A stretch of DNA of 64,000 bases from Mantis religiosa (taxonomy: Eukaryota; Arthropoda; Insecta; Mantodea; Mantidae). Made by a program: the position numbers and the translations under genes. Below the pieces are notes generated by a model that saw nothing but the letters and a program-made list of their open reading frames with translations, did no database searches and was not told the DNA's origin. The DNA is taken from positions 154,970,006 to 155,034,005 of the forward strand of contig CM060955.1 in assembly GCA_030765055.1 (NCBI GenBank), given 5' to 3'. Shown here piece after piece: positions 45,157 through 56,447 of this stretch. Each line of letters starts with the position of its first letter. Positions within the stretch are counted from its first letter, which is position 1.

Positions 45157-45635
45157 TGTCACCCATTTAGGGAAAGGGATGACCGGCGACCGCTGGAAGG
45201 AACCCGAGGCAGCTGGGCCACACCCACTCATCAGTCTCTGTCACTAACTGAGGGGGAAGATTAGAGGAAATGTCACTTGCGCTGGCGGCCACTTCCCTCT
45301 CTTCCACGGCCATCTGGAACCTTCGCTTAGAAACTAGAGAAGTCGAGAAAACTGCGATATTTCTATAAAAAGGGGCTGCAGCGAGCGAAGTCTGTCAGTG
45401 CTTGACGTGCTAGTGAAGTAGTGCCGTGTCAGTGGAAGAGAAGACTGTGCGACGGAAGAATTTACGTAATTGTGTACGTGCATCGGAACGGTAACGTACG
45501 AACTGGTGAATCGTAATTGTGTGCATTACGTAACTCTGTGTAATTGGCAAGTGTTTAACTGTAAGTCGGTGGAAATAAAGAACATTTTTGAGTGGTGAAA
45601 TTGGACTTTTCATTTCACGAACCCACAAAGTCACA
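45157..45635 (+). repeat. 5' LTR
   Basis: TGTCACCC start and AGTCACA end. TATA-like CTATAAAAAGGGGC at 45363 and AATAAA at 45574-45579. About 13 mismatches to the 3' LTR by eye (about 97% identity). Confidence 0.93.
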
Positions 45636-45636
45636 C

Positions 45637-45654
45637 TGGTGTCAGGAAGCGGGA
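45637..45654 (+). promoter_or_regulatory. Primer-binding site, tRNA-Leu type
   Basis: TGGTGTCAGGAAGCGGGA begins two bases after the LTR and resembles the complement of a tRNA-Leu 3' end with CCA (first 11 bases agree with the pattern I remember). Confidence 0.65.
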
Positions 45655-45677
45655 AGACAACAGCGATCATTACAGCC

Positions 45678-46544
45678 ATGGACGCGGCATTGGAAAATAT
45701 TTTGGAGAAGATGATAGAAATGAAGGCCGAATTAACAGAGAAGACGGAAGCGGCAAGTAACAACCTGGCTGCGAAGATGGAAGCGGCAAACAACAACTTA
45801 GCCACGACAATGACCGCAAAGATGGCCGAACTGACAAAGGAGATGAGGGAGGCGAACGAGTACCTCGCCGCCAAGTTTGAGGAACGTTTGGCCGGCGTGA
45901 GGGATGACGTCATGAATCTGGGCAAGCGGGTGGGTCAAGTAGACGACCGCCTTAATGATTTAGAGGAAAAGGCCGACAACATCGCAAAACCCTTCACCCG
46001 CCTGACGGAGGAACACCGGCCTTATGTGTGGACAGAGGACGCCGACAACGCTTTCCAGCACCTAAAGGAGACCCTGTGCAGTGCTCCAATTTTGGGTTTC
46101 CCACAACCGGGTGGCGCCTTCATTGTGGACACCGACGATAGCGACCATTGCATTGGAGGTGTCCTATCGCAGATCCAGGACGGCCATGAGCGGGTGATAG
46201 CCTACTACAGGAAGACGCTATTCAAGGCAGAGAATAACTACTGCGTCACCCGACGAGAATTATTGGCGGTAGTAAAGACCTTGGAGCACTTCCATAAGTA
46301 CCTGTACGGTCAGCCATTCCACCTGAGGACTGACCATTCCGCCCTAACCTGGCTATTGAGCTTTAAGAACCTGGAAGGCCAGACGGCACGTTGGGTCCAG
46401 AGGCTGCAGGAGTACGACTTCACCTCGGAACATCGTAGAGGGAAGAGCCACGGTAACGCAGACGCCATGTCCCGAAGACCCTGCCCAGTAGAGTGCGGCC
46501 AGTGCACAAGAGTGGAAGCGAAGGAGCGTGCCGCAGCAGTCTGA
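45678..46544 (+). pseudogene. Gypsy gag N-terminus fused in frame to Pol RNase H
   Basis: From ATG 45678, about 100 residues of repeated heptad-like sequence (EKMIEMKAELTEKTEAASNN, then LAAKMEAANNN) form a likely coiled coil typical of the N-terminus of this Gag type. At about 45980 the frame passes directly to NIAKPFTRLTEEHRPYVWTE, the end of RT, and then a complete RNase H domain. Its acidic residues are visible in VDTDDSDH, TRRELLAVV, RTDHSAL and HGNADAMSRR. Gag capsid, zinc knuckle, protease and RT are deleted without breaking the frame. A TGA at 46542-46544 ends it. Translation of the fusion is conceivable but not shown. Confidence 0.88.
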
Positions 46545-46989
46545 GTAGTTGTGGCAGTGCCTTCGGACGGCTGGGATAGCGCAGGCCTGAGGAGGGAGCA
46601 GCTGGCGGACGCAGACTTGGGGCCACTCTTGAGGGAAGTGGAGGCAGGGACAAGACCAACCTGGGAGGACATCGCACCAAGGGGCGCCACCTACAAGTCG
46701 TACTGGGCCCAACGGGACTCGCTGAAGACCAGAGAGGGCGTGCTGTTCCGGGTATGGGAGTCACCCGATGGGAAGGCGCAGAGAGAACAGTTGGTACTTC
46801 CCCGGAGTAAGGTCCCGGAAGTCTTGGAGGAGGTGCACGCCGGTACTTCAGGAGGACACCTGGGAGCGAACCGACCGATTCACAAACTACGGCAGCGCTA
46901 CCACTGGCTGAGACTCCGAGCAGATGCTGGTGGTGCACCTGGACCGCCTGGCACGCTACGATGGTACTGTTGGGGACGACCAGCTTTGA
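46545..46989 (+). pseudogene. Gypsy integrase N-terminal domain joined to Pol C-terminus
   Basis: Same frame as the upstream part after the TGA: LRREQLADADLGPLLREVEA, then LVLPRSKVPEVLEEVHAGTS, then GGHLGANRPIHKLRQRYHW. This is the histidine half of the HHCC zinc domain. The cysteine half and the whole catalytic core are deleted at about 46920. The frame then shifts to MLVVHLDRLARYDGTVGDDQ, the Pol C-terminus, ending at TGA 46987-46989. A second deletion, independent of the gag/RNase H one, is needed to explain this. Confidence 0.85.
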
Positions 46990-47000
46990 GGAGGGAGCAG
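46988..47000 (+). promoter_or_regulatory. Polypurine tract
   Basis: GAGGAGGGAGCAG directly before the 3' LTR. Matches the position and sequence type of the tract at 17721-17733 (minus). Confidence 0.8.
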
Positions 47001-47479
47001 TATCACCCAATTAGGGAAAGGGATGACCGGCGACCGCTGGAAGGAACCCGAGGCAGCTGGGCCACACCCACTCATCAGTCTCTGTCACTAACTGAGGGGG
47101 AAGATTAGAGGAAATGTCACTTGCGCTGGCGGCCCCTTCCCTCTCTTCCACGGCCATCTGGAACCTTCGCTTGGAAACTAGAGAAGTCGAGAAAACGGCG
47201 ATATTGCTATAAAAAGGGGCTGCAGCGAGCGAAGTCTGTCAGTGCTTGACGTACTAGTGAAGTAGCGCCGTGTTAGTGGAAGAGAAGACTGTGCGACGGA
47301 AGAATTTACGTAATTGCGTACGTGCATCGGAACGGTAACGTACGAACTGGTGAATCGTAATTGTGTGCATTACGTAATTTTGTGTAATTGGCAAGTGTTT
47401 AACTGTAAGTCGGTGGAAATAAAGAACATTTCTGAGTGGTGAAATTGGACTTTTCATTTCACGAACCCACAAAGTCACA
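47001..47479 (+). repeat. 3' LTR
   Basis: Begins TATCACCC, so the usual TG start is mutated to TA. TATA-like box at 47207. Otherwise as the 5' LTR. Confidence 0.93.
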
Positions 47480-47483
47480 GTAT

Positions 47484-47735
47484 GCTTCTCGTTCCCAATT
47501 TCTTTTTATTTGTTTGTAAAATTGTAATTATTTTATATTTTCTATAGTTCCGTATTTTTCCTGCATTTCTATGTGTTCTATTCTGCATTTTACCAATTTT
47601 CCCACACCGTTTGTATTCCTTTCCTCTATTCTCCAATTATCTCCCATTTCTACTTTTTCCATAATTCCTCCTTCCGCTGCCCACCAACTATTTGAGTTTT
47701 CTAATCCTTTCTGCAGTAACAAGATATATAAAATA
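47484..47735 (-). pseudogene. R1/LOA-like LINE C-terminus, fossil copy 3, upstream half
   Basis: Minus-strand reading GGIMEKVEMGDNWRIEERNT, then GVGKLVKCRIEHIE, matching the start of the 25432 frame. Continues across the Gypsy element into 44790-45156. Confidence 0.6.
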
Positions 47736-48811
47736 ATTCTTTTTTATTATTATAGTGTTCTAAACTTAAACCAACTGCTATCCAGTAAATATTAGTATGA
47801 TATAAAAGTAAATAAAAAATAAGATTAACTATTAAATAAACTATTAATTAACTGCTGAAAAGGTTAACTATCAAAGTAATCTATGAAAACTTTAAAATGA
47901 ATCTATTAGCAAAGAAGGCAAGAAATGAGAGTAAATTTCTGGAAATATGACATATGTGAGTCAAGAAAATAATAAGAGGATAAGGAAATATCTGCAAGAT
48001 ATTCTTAAGTTAACAGTATCTTTCTTACTACTGAACAATGGTATGATCCATATTGTAGTTGTGGAGAGATTTGGTAATTATTTCTTATATTAATAGCAAA
48101 GAAAAGTTCAAATTAATACAACTATTAATTATTATAGAAAGAATAATCACATGTAGTTATTAAAATTACAAATATTGTAAGCTACAAATTTAAAATAATT
48201 TATAGAAATATTATAAAACACATTAAAAACCGAAGATAAGCCGAAAAATTCAAGAATCCCAAATCTCTTACAGTTTACCAACTATACAAAGGTCATCCAA
48301 AATAAAGAGCACCACAGAGATTACTGTCAAACTGTACATTTGTTATAAAATATCTCACACATACCGTATACCAAACAAAATTTCTATAAAATCAAACATT
48401 TATAAAAACGTCCCATGTAGCTGATGCATGGAGTGGGGCACTTTCTTACTTAAAATGTTTAAATATTTTAAACACTTAAAAATATTTTAAACATTTAAAA
48501 TATTAGTATAATTACATAAAATCAGCTTTTAAAAATTCAAGATATTTCAAAATATTTTCAATTAAGGGTTATTGTGCTATTTCCATATTTTCTTCAAAAT
48601 CCTCCTTTGTGATACTTGAACAACACTGAACATTTGTATTACTTTCGTATTTACCTGACATTTCAGCTTTAAATTTTGAGAAAAAGCTATCGTTTATCTC
48701 CAGGTGATCCCAAAGTATAAATCTGCAGTGCAATTTTTACAATTTCTCTTCTTATGTAATACTTAACACTAAAAAGAGAACGTCACAGAAAAAACCGGTA
48801 CAAAGCTGCAG
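47736..48811. repeat. Background module
   Basis: 47820-48440 is collinear with 25560-26190. 48460-48811 is collinear with 16260-16620 and 60060-60417. No gene seen. Confidence 0.65.
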
Positions 48812-49120
48812 TTCAAGTGTCCCGCGTGTAGCTGTGACTACAGCGACACACAGTGGAAGACTCATGAAACGCGAAGTAGACACAGGATGTTATAGATGTC
48901 ACGTAAGTTGTAATTGCTATGTTTATAATAATATTTCTTTGCTATTAAGTATCTTATACAGAACATTAGAACTGCAGCTCTTTTTTGGATTTATATTATG
49001 TAGCAAATGTGAACAATAATAAATTGCCGCTATACGACATGCAGTAATCATATTCACCAACAAGAAATATTGTGTTTTAGCACAAAAGTCTGTAAGATAC
49101 TGTATAAGTTCCAAAATTTG
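48812..49120 (+). repeat. Core repeat copy 11
   Basis: Head shortened: FKCPACS is followed directly by CDYSDTQWKTH, with a deletion of about 12 bases after CCCGCGTGT. W and H kept. Confidence 0.7.
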
Positions 49121-49429
49121 AGTTGTTTTCCTGTATATTCTATTTGAATGCTTAGGACGTTTTCTAACTTATTTATGAGTAAAACTAGCGTTCTATAAAT
49201 ACAGCACAGATAATTCTGATGAATGTATTATGCAACTGTGGTCTTTAGACGCAGAAGAGCTCTATACATCTACGACGATCTTTCACATACTTCTATCGTT
49301 TACAAATAATATAATCTATTTGGCAGTGGACATTCGTACCATGAGAGGCATTCTGGTTTTGTCTTTACTTTATTGCAGAGGCGCTGAAAATGCCATTGAA
49401 TTTTCAAGTTTATATGTCATAAAGGAATC
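49121..49429. repeat. Background repeat paired with 60740-61000
   Basis: Shares ATCTACGACGATCTTTCACA and TTTGGCAGTGGACATTCGTA. The 72-codon frame at 49230 is not kept in the paralogue. Confidence 0.6.
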
Positions 49430-49770
49430 TCAAGTAACAGATACTTAAATAAAACATAGTCTTCGTTTAAATAAACTTTGTACACAGCTGACGCTTAAAT
49501 AAGATGCTTGAACTTTCAACAGCGTCTATAAAGAACTAAAGAAGAAGAAATCCACGTAGACCTTGAGCTATAGACAAATACTTCAATGCTGGCCGCTACC
49601 TGTAACCTGGAAATTTGGTTAACCTTGTGTGGCATCACATAAAAATTCATGACCACCTCTAATTTAGTATAGGTATTGATAAATTCAAACAAATAACAAG
49701 CAATATCAATGAATTGGTTCACACCACGAAAATAAAAATGTATTTAACAAACTGTTCAGTGGTCTACCGG
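49430..49770 (+). repeat. Module M1, forward copy
   Basis: Pairs with 62640-62990 almost base for base, including GCTTAAATAAGATGCTT and AAGTAGAAATxxATGTAGACC-type sequence. Confidence 0.7.
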
Positions 49771-49816
49771 GAAACATATGAGTCAGTTGGAGAATTTAAT
49801 ATCAGGTCGGCATGTT

Positions 49817-49891
49817 GGCCATAGTAGCTCAGTGGTTTAGAGAAACCGCATGGAGGGCGGCAGATCTGAGTTTCATATCTCGGCTATACCA
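49817..49891 (+). mobile_element. tRNA-derived SINE family S2, copy 1
   Basis: A-box-like TAGCTCAGTGGTTTAGAG and a worn B-box (GAGTTTCATATCTC). No acceptor-stem pairing survives, so not a functional tRNA. The flanks (ACCGGGAAACATATGAGTCA before, GTCTGGCCCTACTCATTC after) are shared with copies 2 and 3. Confidence 0.65.
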
Positions 49892-50855
49892 CTGAATTTT
49901 TTCCGTCTGGCCCTACTCATTCAAAGCTGCAGTTTTTTTTGTATACTAGAAACAATATAGATCGACAAGAAATATTGTGCTTTTTGAAAACAGAAGTCCG
50001 CGAAAACCTTTATAAGATCCGATAATTCAACGTTTGATGTTTTTCCATCCAAATCTGGTTCATCAACTCAAATTATATGTGAATAACTATAGCTACCACC
50101 TCGTTAACCTAAAAATAAATCTAGCATTCCAATTTATATGATTAGTATTTTAATAGATACATGCAAGCTCTCTTTGTGTAATAATTAATAAACTGTAGTA
50201 ACTATTAGTTTTCTTTCTTATCAGTAGAAGGATGAATTAACACATATCTCAAAAACTACAACATGGATCAGCCCTTTGTAAGGGAGTTAATGAGACCTTA
50301 AAATTATCTTGTAGATCTTTCTCTCTCTTCTTAGATCTTTCTAGATACACACATATCTCGAAGATCCACCAATTTACTATCATTAGGGTAAGTAGTAAGG
50401 TAAGTCCAAAATTTTATGCCTTATTTATTTACGTCCTGCAACAATTAGTCATATCTGACGATGCCACGAGTGAAATAATGCTCAAATAAACCGAGACAAT
50501 GTGAATCTAAAGTCTTTGAGAAGAGAAATTAAAATGGGTCACGGCAAACTTCAAATATCCATTCTCTTGGCAAATCATTTTTCTTGGTTCAGTCCACTTA
50601 GGCTGAGATTGCTTTGATTTGATAGCCACGACCTATACCTATATGGATCTGGTATTACACATTCAACATTTTCGAAGAAGTTTATAATTAAGGGATATTG
50701 TCTTATTTCGAATTTTTTTTTAGCTCCTGGTGATACCAAAATATATATTTACACTGCAACCTTGACATTTAATTTATAAGTGGGATGCAACTTCTGCTCT
50801 ACCTACTATGTACTAAAAGGAACGTACCACGAACAAAACCGTTACAAACCTGCAG
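49892..50855. repeat. Background module
   Basis: 49918-50070 pairs with 63737-63900. 50150-50855 pairs with 19600-20188 and 11690-12383. No gene seen. Confidence 0.6.
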
Positions 50856-50994
50856 TTTAAATGCTCCGCGTGTTTCCTGAGTAGCTCTGACGGCAGCGAC
50901 ACACAGTGGAAGACCCGTGCAACGCAATGTACACGAAGGAAGCAATAGATTTTGCGAAAGTTGTAATTGCTATATGTATATCGATTTGACGAAA
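50856..50994 (+). repeat. Core repeat copy 12, truncated
   Basis: Type-1 upstream. Reading FKCSACFLSSSDGSDTQWKTRA. It stops at about 50990, where block Q copy 2 begins in mid-M1 sequence, so this is a block junction. Confidence 0.7.
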
Positions 50995-51083
50995 TCCTAG
51001 TTTTCATCTATATAAGAAGACGCTGTCTACTTCCAACAGTATCTAGAAACAATTAAAGAAGAAGGAGATGTGCAACTTGAGCA

Positions 51084-51216
51084 GTTCAAATTTCCCGCGT
51101 GTTTCGTGAATAGCAGTGACTGCAGCGGCACAGAGTGGAAGTCTTATGGAACATGAAGTACGCCTAGGTACTGATAGATGACGCACAAGCTTTAATTGCT
51201 GTGTATATATCAATAT
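51084..51216 (+). repeat. Core repeat copy 13, split by the R1-like element
   Basis: Type-2 upstream (CAACTTGAGCAG). Reading FKFPACFVNSSDCSGTEWKSY. Resumes at about 52941 (ATCTTAGGTATTAAG). Confidence 0.7.
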
Positions 51217-52679
51217 GGTGGCCGTATTTTTTCGGCATTTTAAAGACAAGAAATATTCAAGTACTATTTATAATTTATTAAAGGATTGTTGTTCCAATAG
51301 AGAAGTATTCATTGGTGGATTAAATTTTGAAACTAGGAAGAAGTTAACCAAGGGTTGCCCTCAGGGTTCTATCTTTGGGCCCCTTTTTTGGGATATTTTA
51401 TCAGAAGATTTATTAGAACTACTGGAAAGAGATCATAAGGTTTGGATGTAATAGCGTATGCTGATGACATAGTCATAATGATGGATGGACAGAGCAGACT
51501 AGAGCTAGAAAATAAAGCAAGAGAAGTTACAAATACATTATCAAATTGGTGTTTCAGAACAAAACTAAAAATTGCACCAAACAAGTCAAATTATGTGCTT
51601 TTTAAGGGAAATTTAAAGCGGGATCCTACAGTGAAGATAAATAATCAGAACATTACACGGGAAAAAGAGATGAGATATTTGGGTATCATGATAGATGAAA
51701 AATTTCATTTCAGAAAACACACGGAGTATATTAGGCAGAAAACAGAGAAAATAGTGCTAAAGCTAGCAAGAATAACCAATTTAAATTTTGTACTTCCATT
51801 GCATAACATACAGATATATCATAACACCATTTTTGCTTCAATTATGACGTATGCGGCAGCAGTTTGGGCAGAAAGGATGGATGATGTGCAAATAGGAAGA
51901 TTGTTGAGAAGAACGCAAAGAAAAGTATTATTACGTCTGACAGGAGCTGTAAAAACAACACCAACTATGGCATTGCTAGTAACAACGGCCATTTGGCCGA
52001 TTGATTTATTAATAAGATTGAAGGGCGCAAAATTTTGGGCGAAAAAAGGAAACTTAGAAAAAGTTTATAATATAACTGGAGTCAGAACAAACAAATCTTG
52101 GGTGATTAAAATAGTTTAAAAGATAAATGGCAAAAAGAATGGACAGAAAGTCTAGAAGGTAGAAGAGTGTTTGAAATTTTTCAGAACATCAAAGAGAGAC
52201 TGAAATTCAATTTTATTCAACCAACAAAAGGATTTATACATTATATAACAGGACACGGACCTTATAAGACCTATTGGAAGAAAATCAATAAAACTGAAAA
52301 TGATATATGTGAATTATGTAACAAACAAGATAATCCTGAACATGTAGTATTTGAATGTGGAAGATATGCAGTTCACCAACAAGAAGAGAGGCATGCGCTA
52401 GCAGGATATATCGTATATGACATAATTCGAGATCAACAATTGGTAAATAAATTACAAGTTTTGACTAACTTTGTAAGTAAGAAAGCATGGGAGGTAAAAA
52501 TATTCAAAGGAGAAAGAGTTGATAATAGGCGAAGAATAGTACAAGATCCAAGAAGGAGTTCTAGAATACAAAATAGGATAAGACGGGAAGAATTATCGAA
52601 TAATCTAACAATGGAGTTGACTGCATGGGCGGCGGAGGGAAAGAGTGATGGCAGAGGCCATGGTGGACTACAGAATTAG
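51217..52679 (+). pseudogene. R1-like ORF2 fragment: RT and C-terminal finger, two frameshifts
   Basis: Starts within RT: FIGGLNFETRKKLTKGCPQG followed by SIFGPLFWDILSEDL (motif B). A frameshift at about 51440 leads to DVIAYADDIVIMMDG (YADD). Then LSNWCFRTKLKIAPNKSNY, MRYLGIMIDEKFHFRKHTEY and the LRRTQRKVLLRLTGAVKTTP region typical of the R1 clade. A second frameshift at about 52110 leads to DKWQKEWTESLEGRRVFEIF, then ICELCNKQDNPEHVVFEC, a C-x2-C-x7-H-x4-C finger. TAG at 52677. RT motif A and the endonuclease are missing. Codon use is AT-rich, unlike the Jockey elements. Only two lesions suggest moderate age. Confidence 0.85.
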
Positions 52680-52926
52680 TAGATTTAGATATAGATTTAG
52701 GAAATAAGGATTTTGTAATTTTTATAGTTGTTTTCTTTTGTTTTTTGCTTTTTTGTGTTTATTTCTGTTATTTTATTTCATTTTATTTTTGTAGAGTAGT
52801 TTTCTGAGAGATTTTTATAATTATAACATTTGTAAGGATTTTATGGAAAAATAAAGAGAAAATTTGGATATATGCCCCGGTATAGTTGTCTAGGTGCCGG
52901 GGTAGAATATTCAGATCTTATTTATT
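51217..52926 (+). mobile_element. R1-like non-LTR retrotransposon, 5'-truncated
   Basis: 1.7 kb of AT-rich LINE sequence in the core repeat. Candidate imperfect target duplication: TATATATCAATAT (51204-51216) and TATATATCATTTAT (52927-52940). Polyadenylation-like AATAAA near 52849. Core copy 9 at 37160-37200 shows the site uninterrupted. Confidence 0.8.
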
Positions 52927-53914
52927 TATATATCATTTATATCTTAGGTATTAAGAGTATTTTAGAAACATTAGAGTAGTGATGTTTAGTTTTGGTTCAA
53001 ACCATGTTCTAACTGTGAGAGATAGATATTTGTAAGTATATTATATATACAAATAAACACAGACCGAAAAGACGTATTGTATTTTTGAATCAAAGTCTTC
53101 TAAGTCTTATTTAAGCCCCATAATTCCAGCAATTTTGACATTATTTATTCCAAATCCGAATTACTGCGTTTGAAATTACAACATATTTGCTACTAACGAT
53201 TGGAAAATTCAGAGACATCCCGCTTCTTATTCTAATTTATAATGCAAAACATGTACAGATGGGTACGCATTACTAAACTTTCACAAGAATTTTCGGAAAT
53301 TCCTGTTGATTAACATATTTGTAACATTTTAGTAAATTAGCATTGTAGCAGCAATATCTGTCTTATACAGTTGATCTCCTGACATACATACATTCTGAGT
53401 GTTTGAACTAGTTACTATTGTGTATACCGTGCTTCTACTATTAGTGCCCTCGTAATACCAATTTTTTAGGTGATAAGTCATTTTTCTTTCCCATAACCCC
53501 ATATTTCCTTTAACATTAAATCTCACAGGTTCCTAGTCTTGCACTGCACCCATAAAACTTTAAAAGCATTGGTATAATACAGAAGAAGTCTATTGACAAA
53601 ATAAAGCCAAGAATTGTAAAGATAAACCTTTGAAATATCGAATTAATTTGCATGGGCACATAATAAACACCACAAATACACACAATAAATATACTCTTAT
53701 GACAGCTGACAGTCAACTTCGCAGTTGTACCAGCATATGCTTACAAAACATCCCTCAAATCATCATAAAATATCCCTGAATGATTCTTATGTATCATTCA
53801 ATCATTGTTACATCCAAAGTTGTCATTAATTCAGAGTTAGGCAAAAAATAAGTTCATTTTTATGACTGAAATTCAGCTTAGTGTAATAATTTAGCCACCT
53901 CTGTAAGGTTTTTT

Positions 53915-54071
53915 GTGCAATTTACGACCTCCAACGTTGAGTCATATTGTACAGTGAATGAATTGGGTCCATGGAGCTTAGTGTTACCCGACATTTATCT
54001 TGAAGGATAAGGGAAAACGTTATCCAGGTAACTCACCCTGACCGAGATTCTAACACGGGTCCTCTGTAAGT
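53915..54071 (-). mobile_element. SINE family S1
   Basis: Orthologous position to 41128-41306. This copy lacks about 20 bases around the ATCATGCTCAAATGAGTCCA segment seen in copy 1. Confidence 0.75.
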
Positions 54072-54252
54072 TACTAAACATTATCAATTCGGTGGAAAAA
54101 AGCAATAGATATATTTTCATCGATTCAAAGTGTCAAACGATTTCTTACAATCTGATTGGTTAAAGGTTACATTATCTTTAAGAATTATATTCTAATAAAA
54201 CTGCTTAGTAATTGACAGAATACCTAACCAATGAAGACACTCGCTAATTAAG

Positions 54253-54516
54253 GTGATATGTAAAGGAAAAGCGGACCTAGCGAACACAAAGAAGTACAGA
54301 GACTTAGCACTAGATAATACTCAGTACAAGATACTCTCGAAATTAATAATAAGCGATCACAAGACTGTGTATTCACAGCTTCCACCATTTGATATGCAGA
54401 AAGGAGTCTTATCACGACACAAGCCAAGGTGTATATGTGAATTGTGCTGGCAAACCTCTAAAACATTAACACATAGAACTATATACAAAAAGGCTGAGAA
54501 CAATTGCAGTTTATGA
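54253..54516 (+). pseudogene. RT-like fragment, copy 2
   Basis: 87 codons (GTG start), sister of 41486-41749. About 16 base differences, roughly 12 of them changing the residue. Confidence 0.5.
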
Positions 54517-54974
54517 AACCGAAAATAATCATATAACAATGAATATTAATGTGCCTTCTAAGTTTATATCTTCCAAAAGACACAGTAAAGGAAGTTGACA
54601 CAAAGTTGACTGAAGAAACATTCGAAGCTTATTGCAAGAATGATGGATATTTAAAATACATAGGAACTTAATAAAAGTAGTGTAAACTGACGTTAAATTT
54701 ATAACAAGTCAAACTATCTTAGTTACAGGACAAATACTTCCAGATACGATGTGACGTATAACACGTCAGGTCATTCAGTAAAACTTGTCGTAACAAAACA
54801 GTCTGTATTAACTGTAGTCATGAGACATTGATAAAATAAACTGTGTAAATTGTGATTTAGAGCTGCCAGCAGGAAACGTATCATATATGTTTTTGAATCA
54901 AAATGTTGATAAACTGAGAGTTGCAGCCCATGTATGTTTAAGAACGAGGAACTCTATCGTAATGTGACTTTGGG

Positions 54975-55400
54975 TGTTCGTAGAATTAAAAGAAAATGTA
55001 GATCTTTTTAAAACAAAAATTTATATCAAATACTTTCATCGTGGAGTGAAGCATTTCTTATGTATTTCTTATTATTTGTCTGAATTTATCAATACGTTTA
55101 TCAAATTAGAAGTTTTCGTCGTTTGTTTTATCTATAGGTAATGCAACGAAACAAAATGTCCCACATGCGATAGTTTTAAAATACTTTGCTATAGCTTAAG
55201 TCTACCTCTCTTTCTTCTTTATTTATAGACGCTATTGAAAGCTCAAGACACCTTAGTTTAACGTCTGGTGTCTGTAGATTTTATTTAATGTAGCCTAGGT
55301 GTTTTTCAAGCATCTGTTACTTGAGATTTTTCACTGTGCATAACACCTTTATTTTGTAATATGTTGTATAATTATTCTAAAAATTAGTTTAATACTTTAT
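54975..55400 (-). repeat. Module M1, inverted copy 3
   Basis: Block Q counterpart of 42200-42620. Confidence 0.75.
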
Positions 55401-55827
55401 CTTATAAGTATTTTAATAGATATATGTAAGCCTTCTGTGTGTAATAATTACTAACTGTAGTAACTACTATAATTTACTATTCGGTTTCTTTCTTATTACT
55501 AGAAGGATCAACAGACACATCCCCCCTTTGTATGGCAGTAAGGGAGTTAATGGAACTTTAAAAATATCTTATACATCTTTCTCTCTCGTCTTACATCTTT
55601 CTAGATACACACATATCTTGAAGATCCATCAATTTATTCTCATTAATGTAAGCATTATGTTAAGTCTGGAATGGTTCAAAGATTTATGTTTGTTTTATTT
55701 ACGTCCTGTAACATAAAGTCATATCACAGGATGAATGACACGAGTGAAATAAAGCTCACATAAACCGAGACAATGTCAATGTAATGCCTAGAAACAAATA
55801 AAGAAAGAGAAGTAGACCTTGGGCATC
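55401..55827. repeat. Background module before core copy 14
   Basis: Counterpart of 42621-43076. No gene seen. Confidence 0.65.
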
Positions 55828-56150
55828 TCAAATGTCCCGCGTGTTTCCTTGGTAACAGAGACTGCAGCAAGACAGTGGAATTCCCATGTAACGCGAAGTA
55901 CACGTAGGATGTGATAGATGACGCGCAATTTGTAATTGCTATGGATGTATTAATATGTCTTATATATTAAGCATATTTTAAAAGCTTTAGAATAGTGATG
56001 TTCTATTTGGCTTCAAACCATTTACTAAATGTGAATGTTAGTTATTTGTAGTTCTATTAAATATAAAAGTCAAATTAGACTGACAAGAAGTATTGTATTT
56101 TTGAACAAAAGTCTCCTAAGACATATATAACCTCTATAATTCCAGCAATT
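55828..56150 (+). repeat. Core repeat copy 14
   Basis: Reading LKCPACFLGNRDCSKTVE; the TQW part is frameshifted by a 2-base loss. Belongs to both block Q copy 2 and the start of block P copy 2. Confidence 0.7.
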
Positions 56151-56447
56151 TTTACATTATTTATTACAATTGGGATCAAAGACTTTTGCCATGGTGTCGG
56201 TGCATCACATTTGAATTGAAATGCTCTGTACAGCTACTGCTGTAATAGACAAAGTTCTAAAGTCGTGTGCTGTGCAGTGTTTTGTGTAGCTTTCCCACAA
56301 AATTCACAGAATTTCTCGCTTCACACAGCAAAAGGGGTCTGTGTGCCCTTTCTGAACGCACAAATGTGCTTCGTTTTGATTTGCTTTCCTTGCACTTTGA
56401 TTTGCTGTTGCAGTGAGGCTATTGGCTATTATCTGTCATTCTTCAAC

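Larger units (their letters stand above)
45157..47479 (+). mobile_element. Gypsy-type LTR retrotransposon, internally deleted
   Basis: Two 479-bp LTRs (45157-45635 and 47001-47479) enclose 1365 bp. A 4-bp target duplication GTAT flanks it (45153-45156 and 47480-47483). The related copies near 8398 and 25229 read through the same site. Primer-binding site at 45637 and polypurine tract at 46988-47000. Full Gypsy elements are usually 5-7 kb, so most of gag, protease, RT and the integrase core are gone. Confidence 0.93.

Noticed and set aside
46310..47010. Long minus-strand open frames in the Gypsy element
   Set aside because: Shadows of the RNase H and integrase frames, which carry the conserved motifs.
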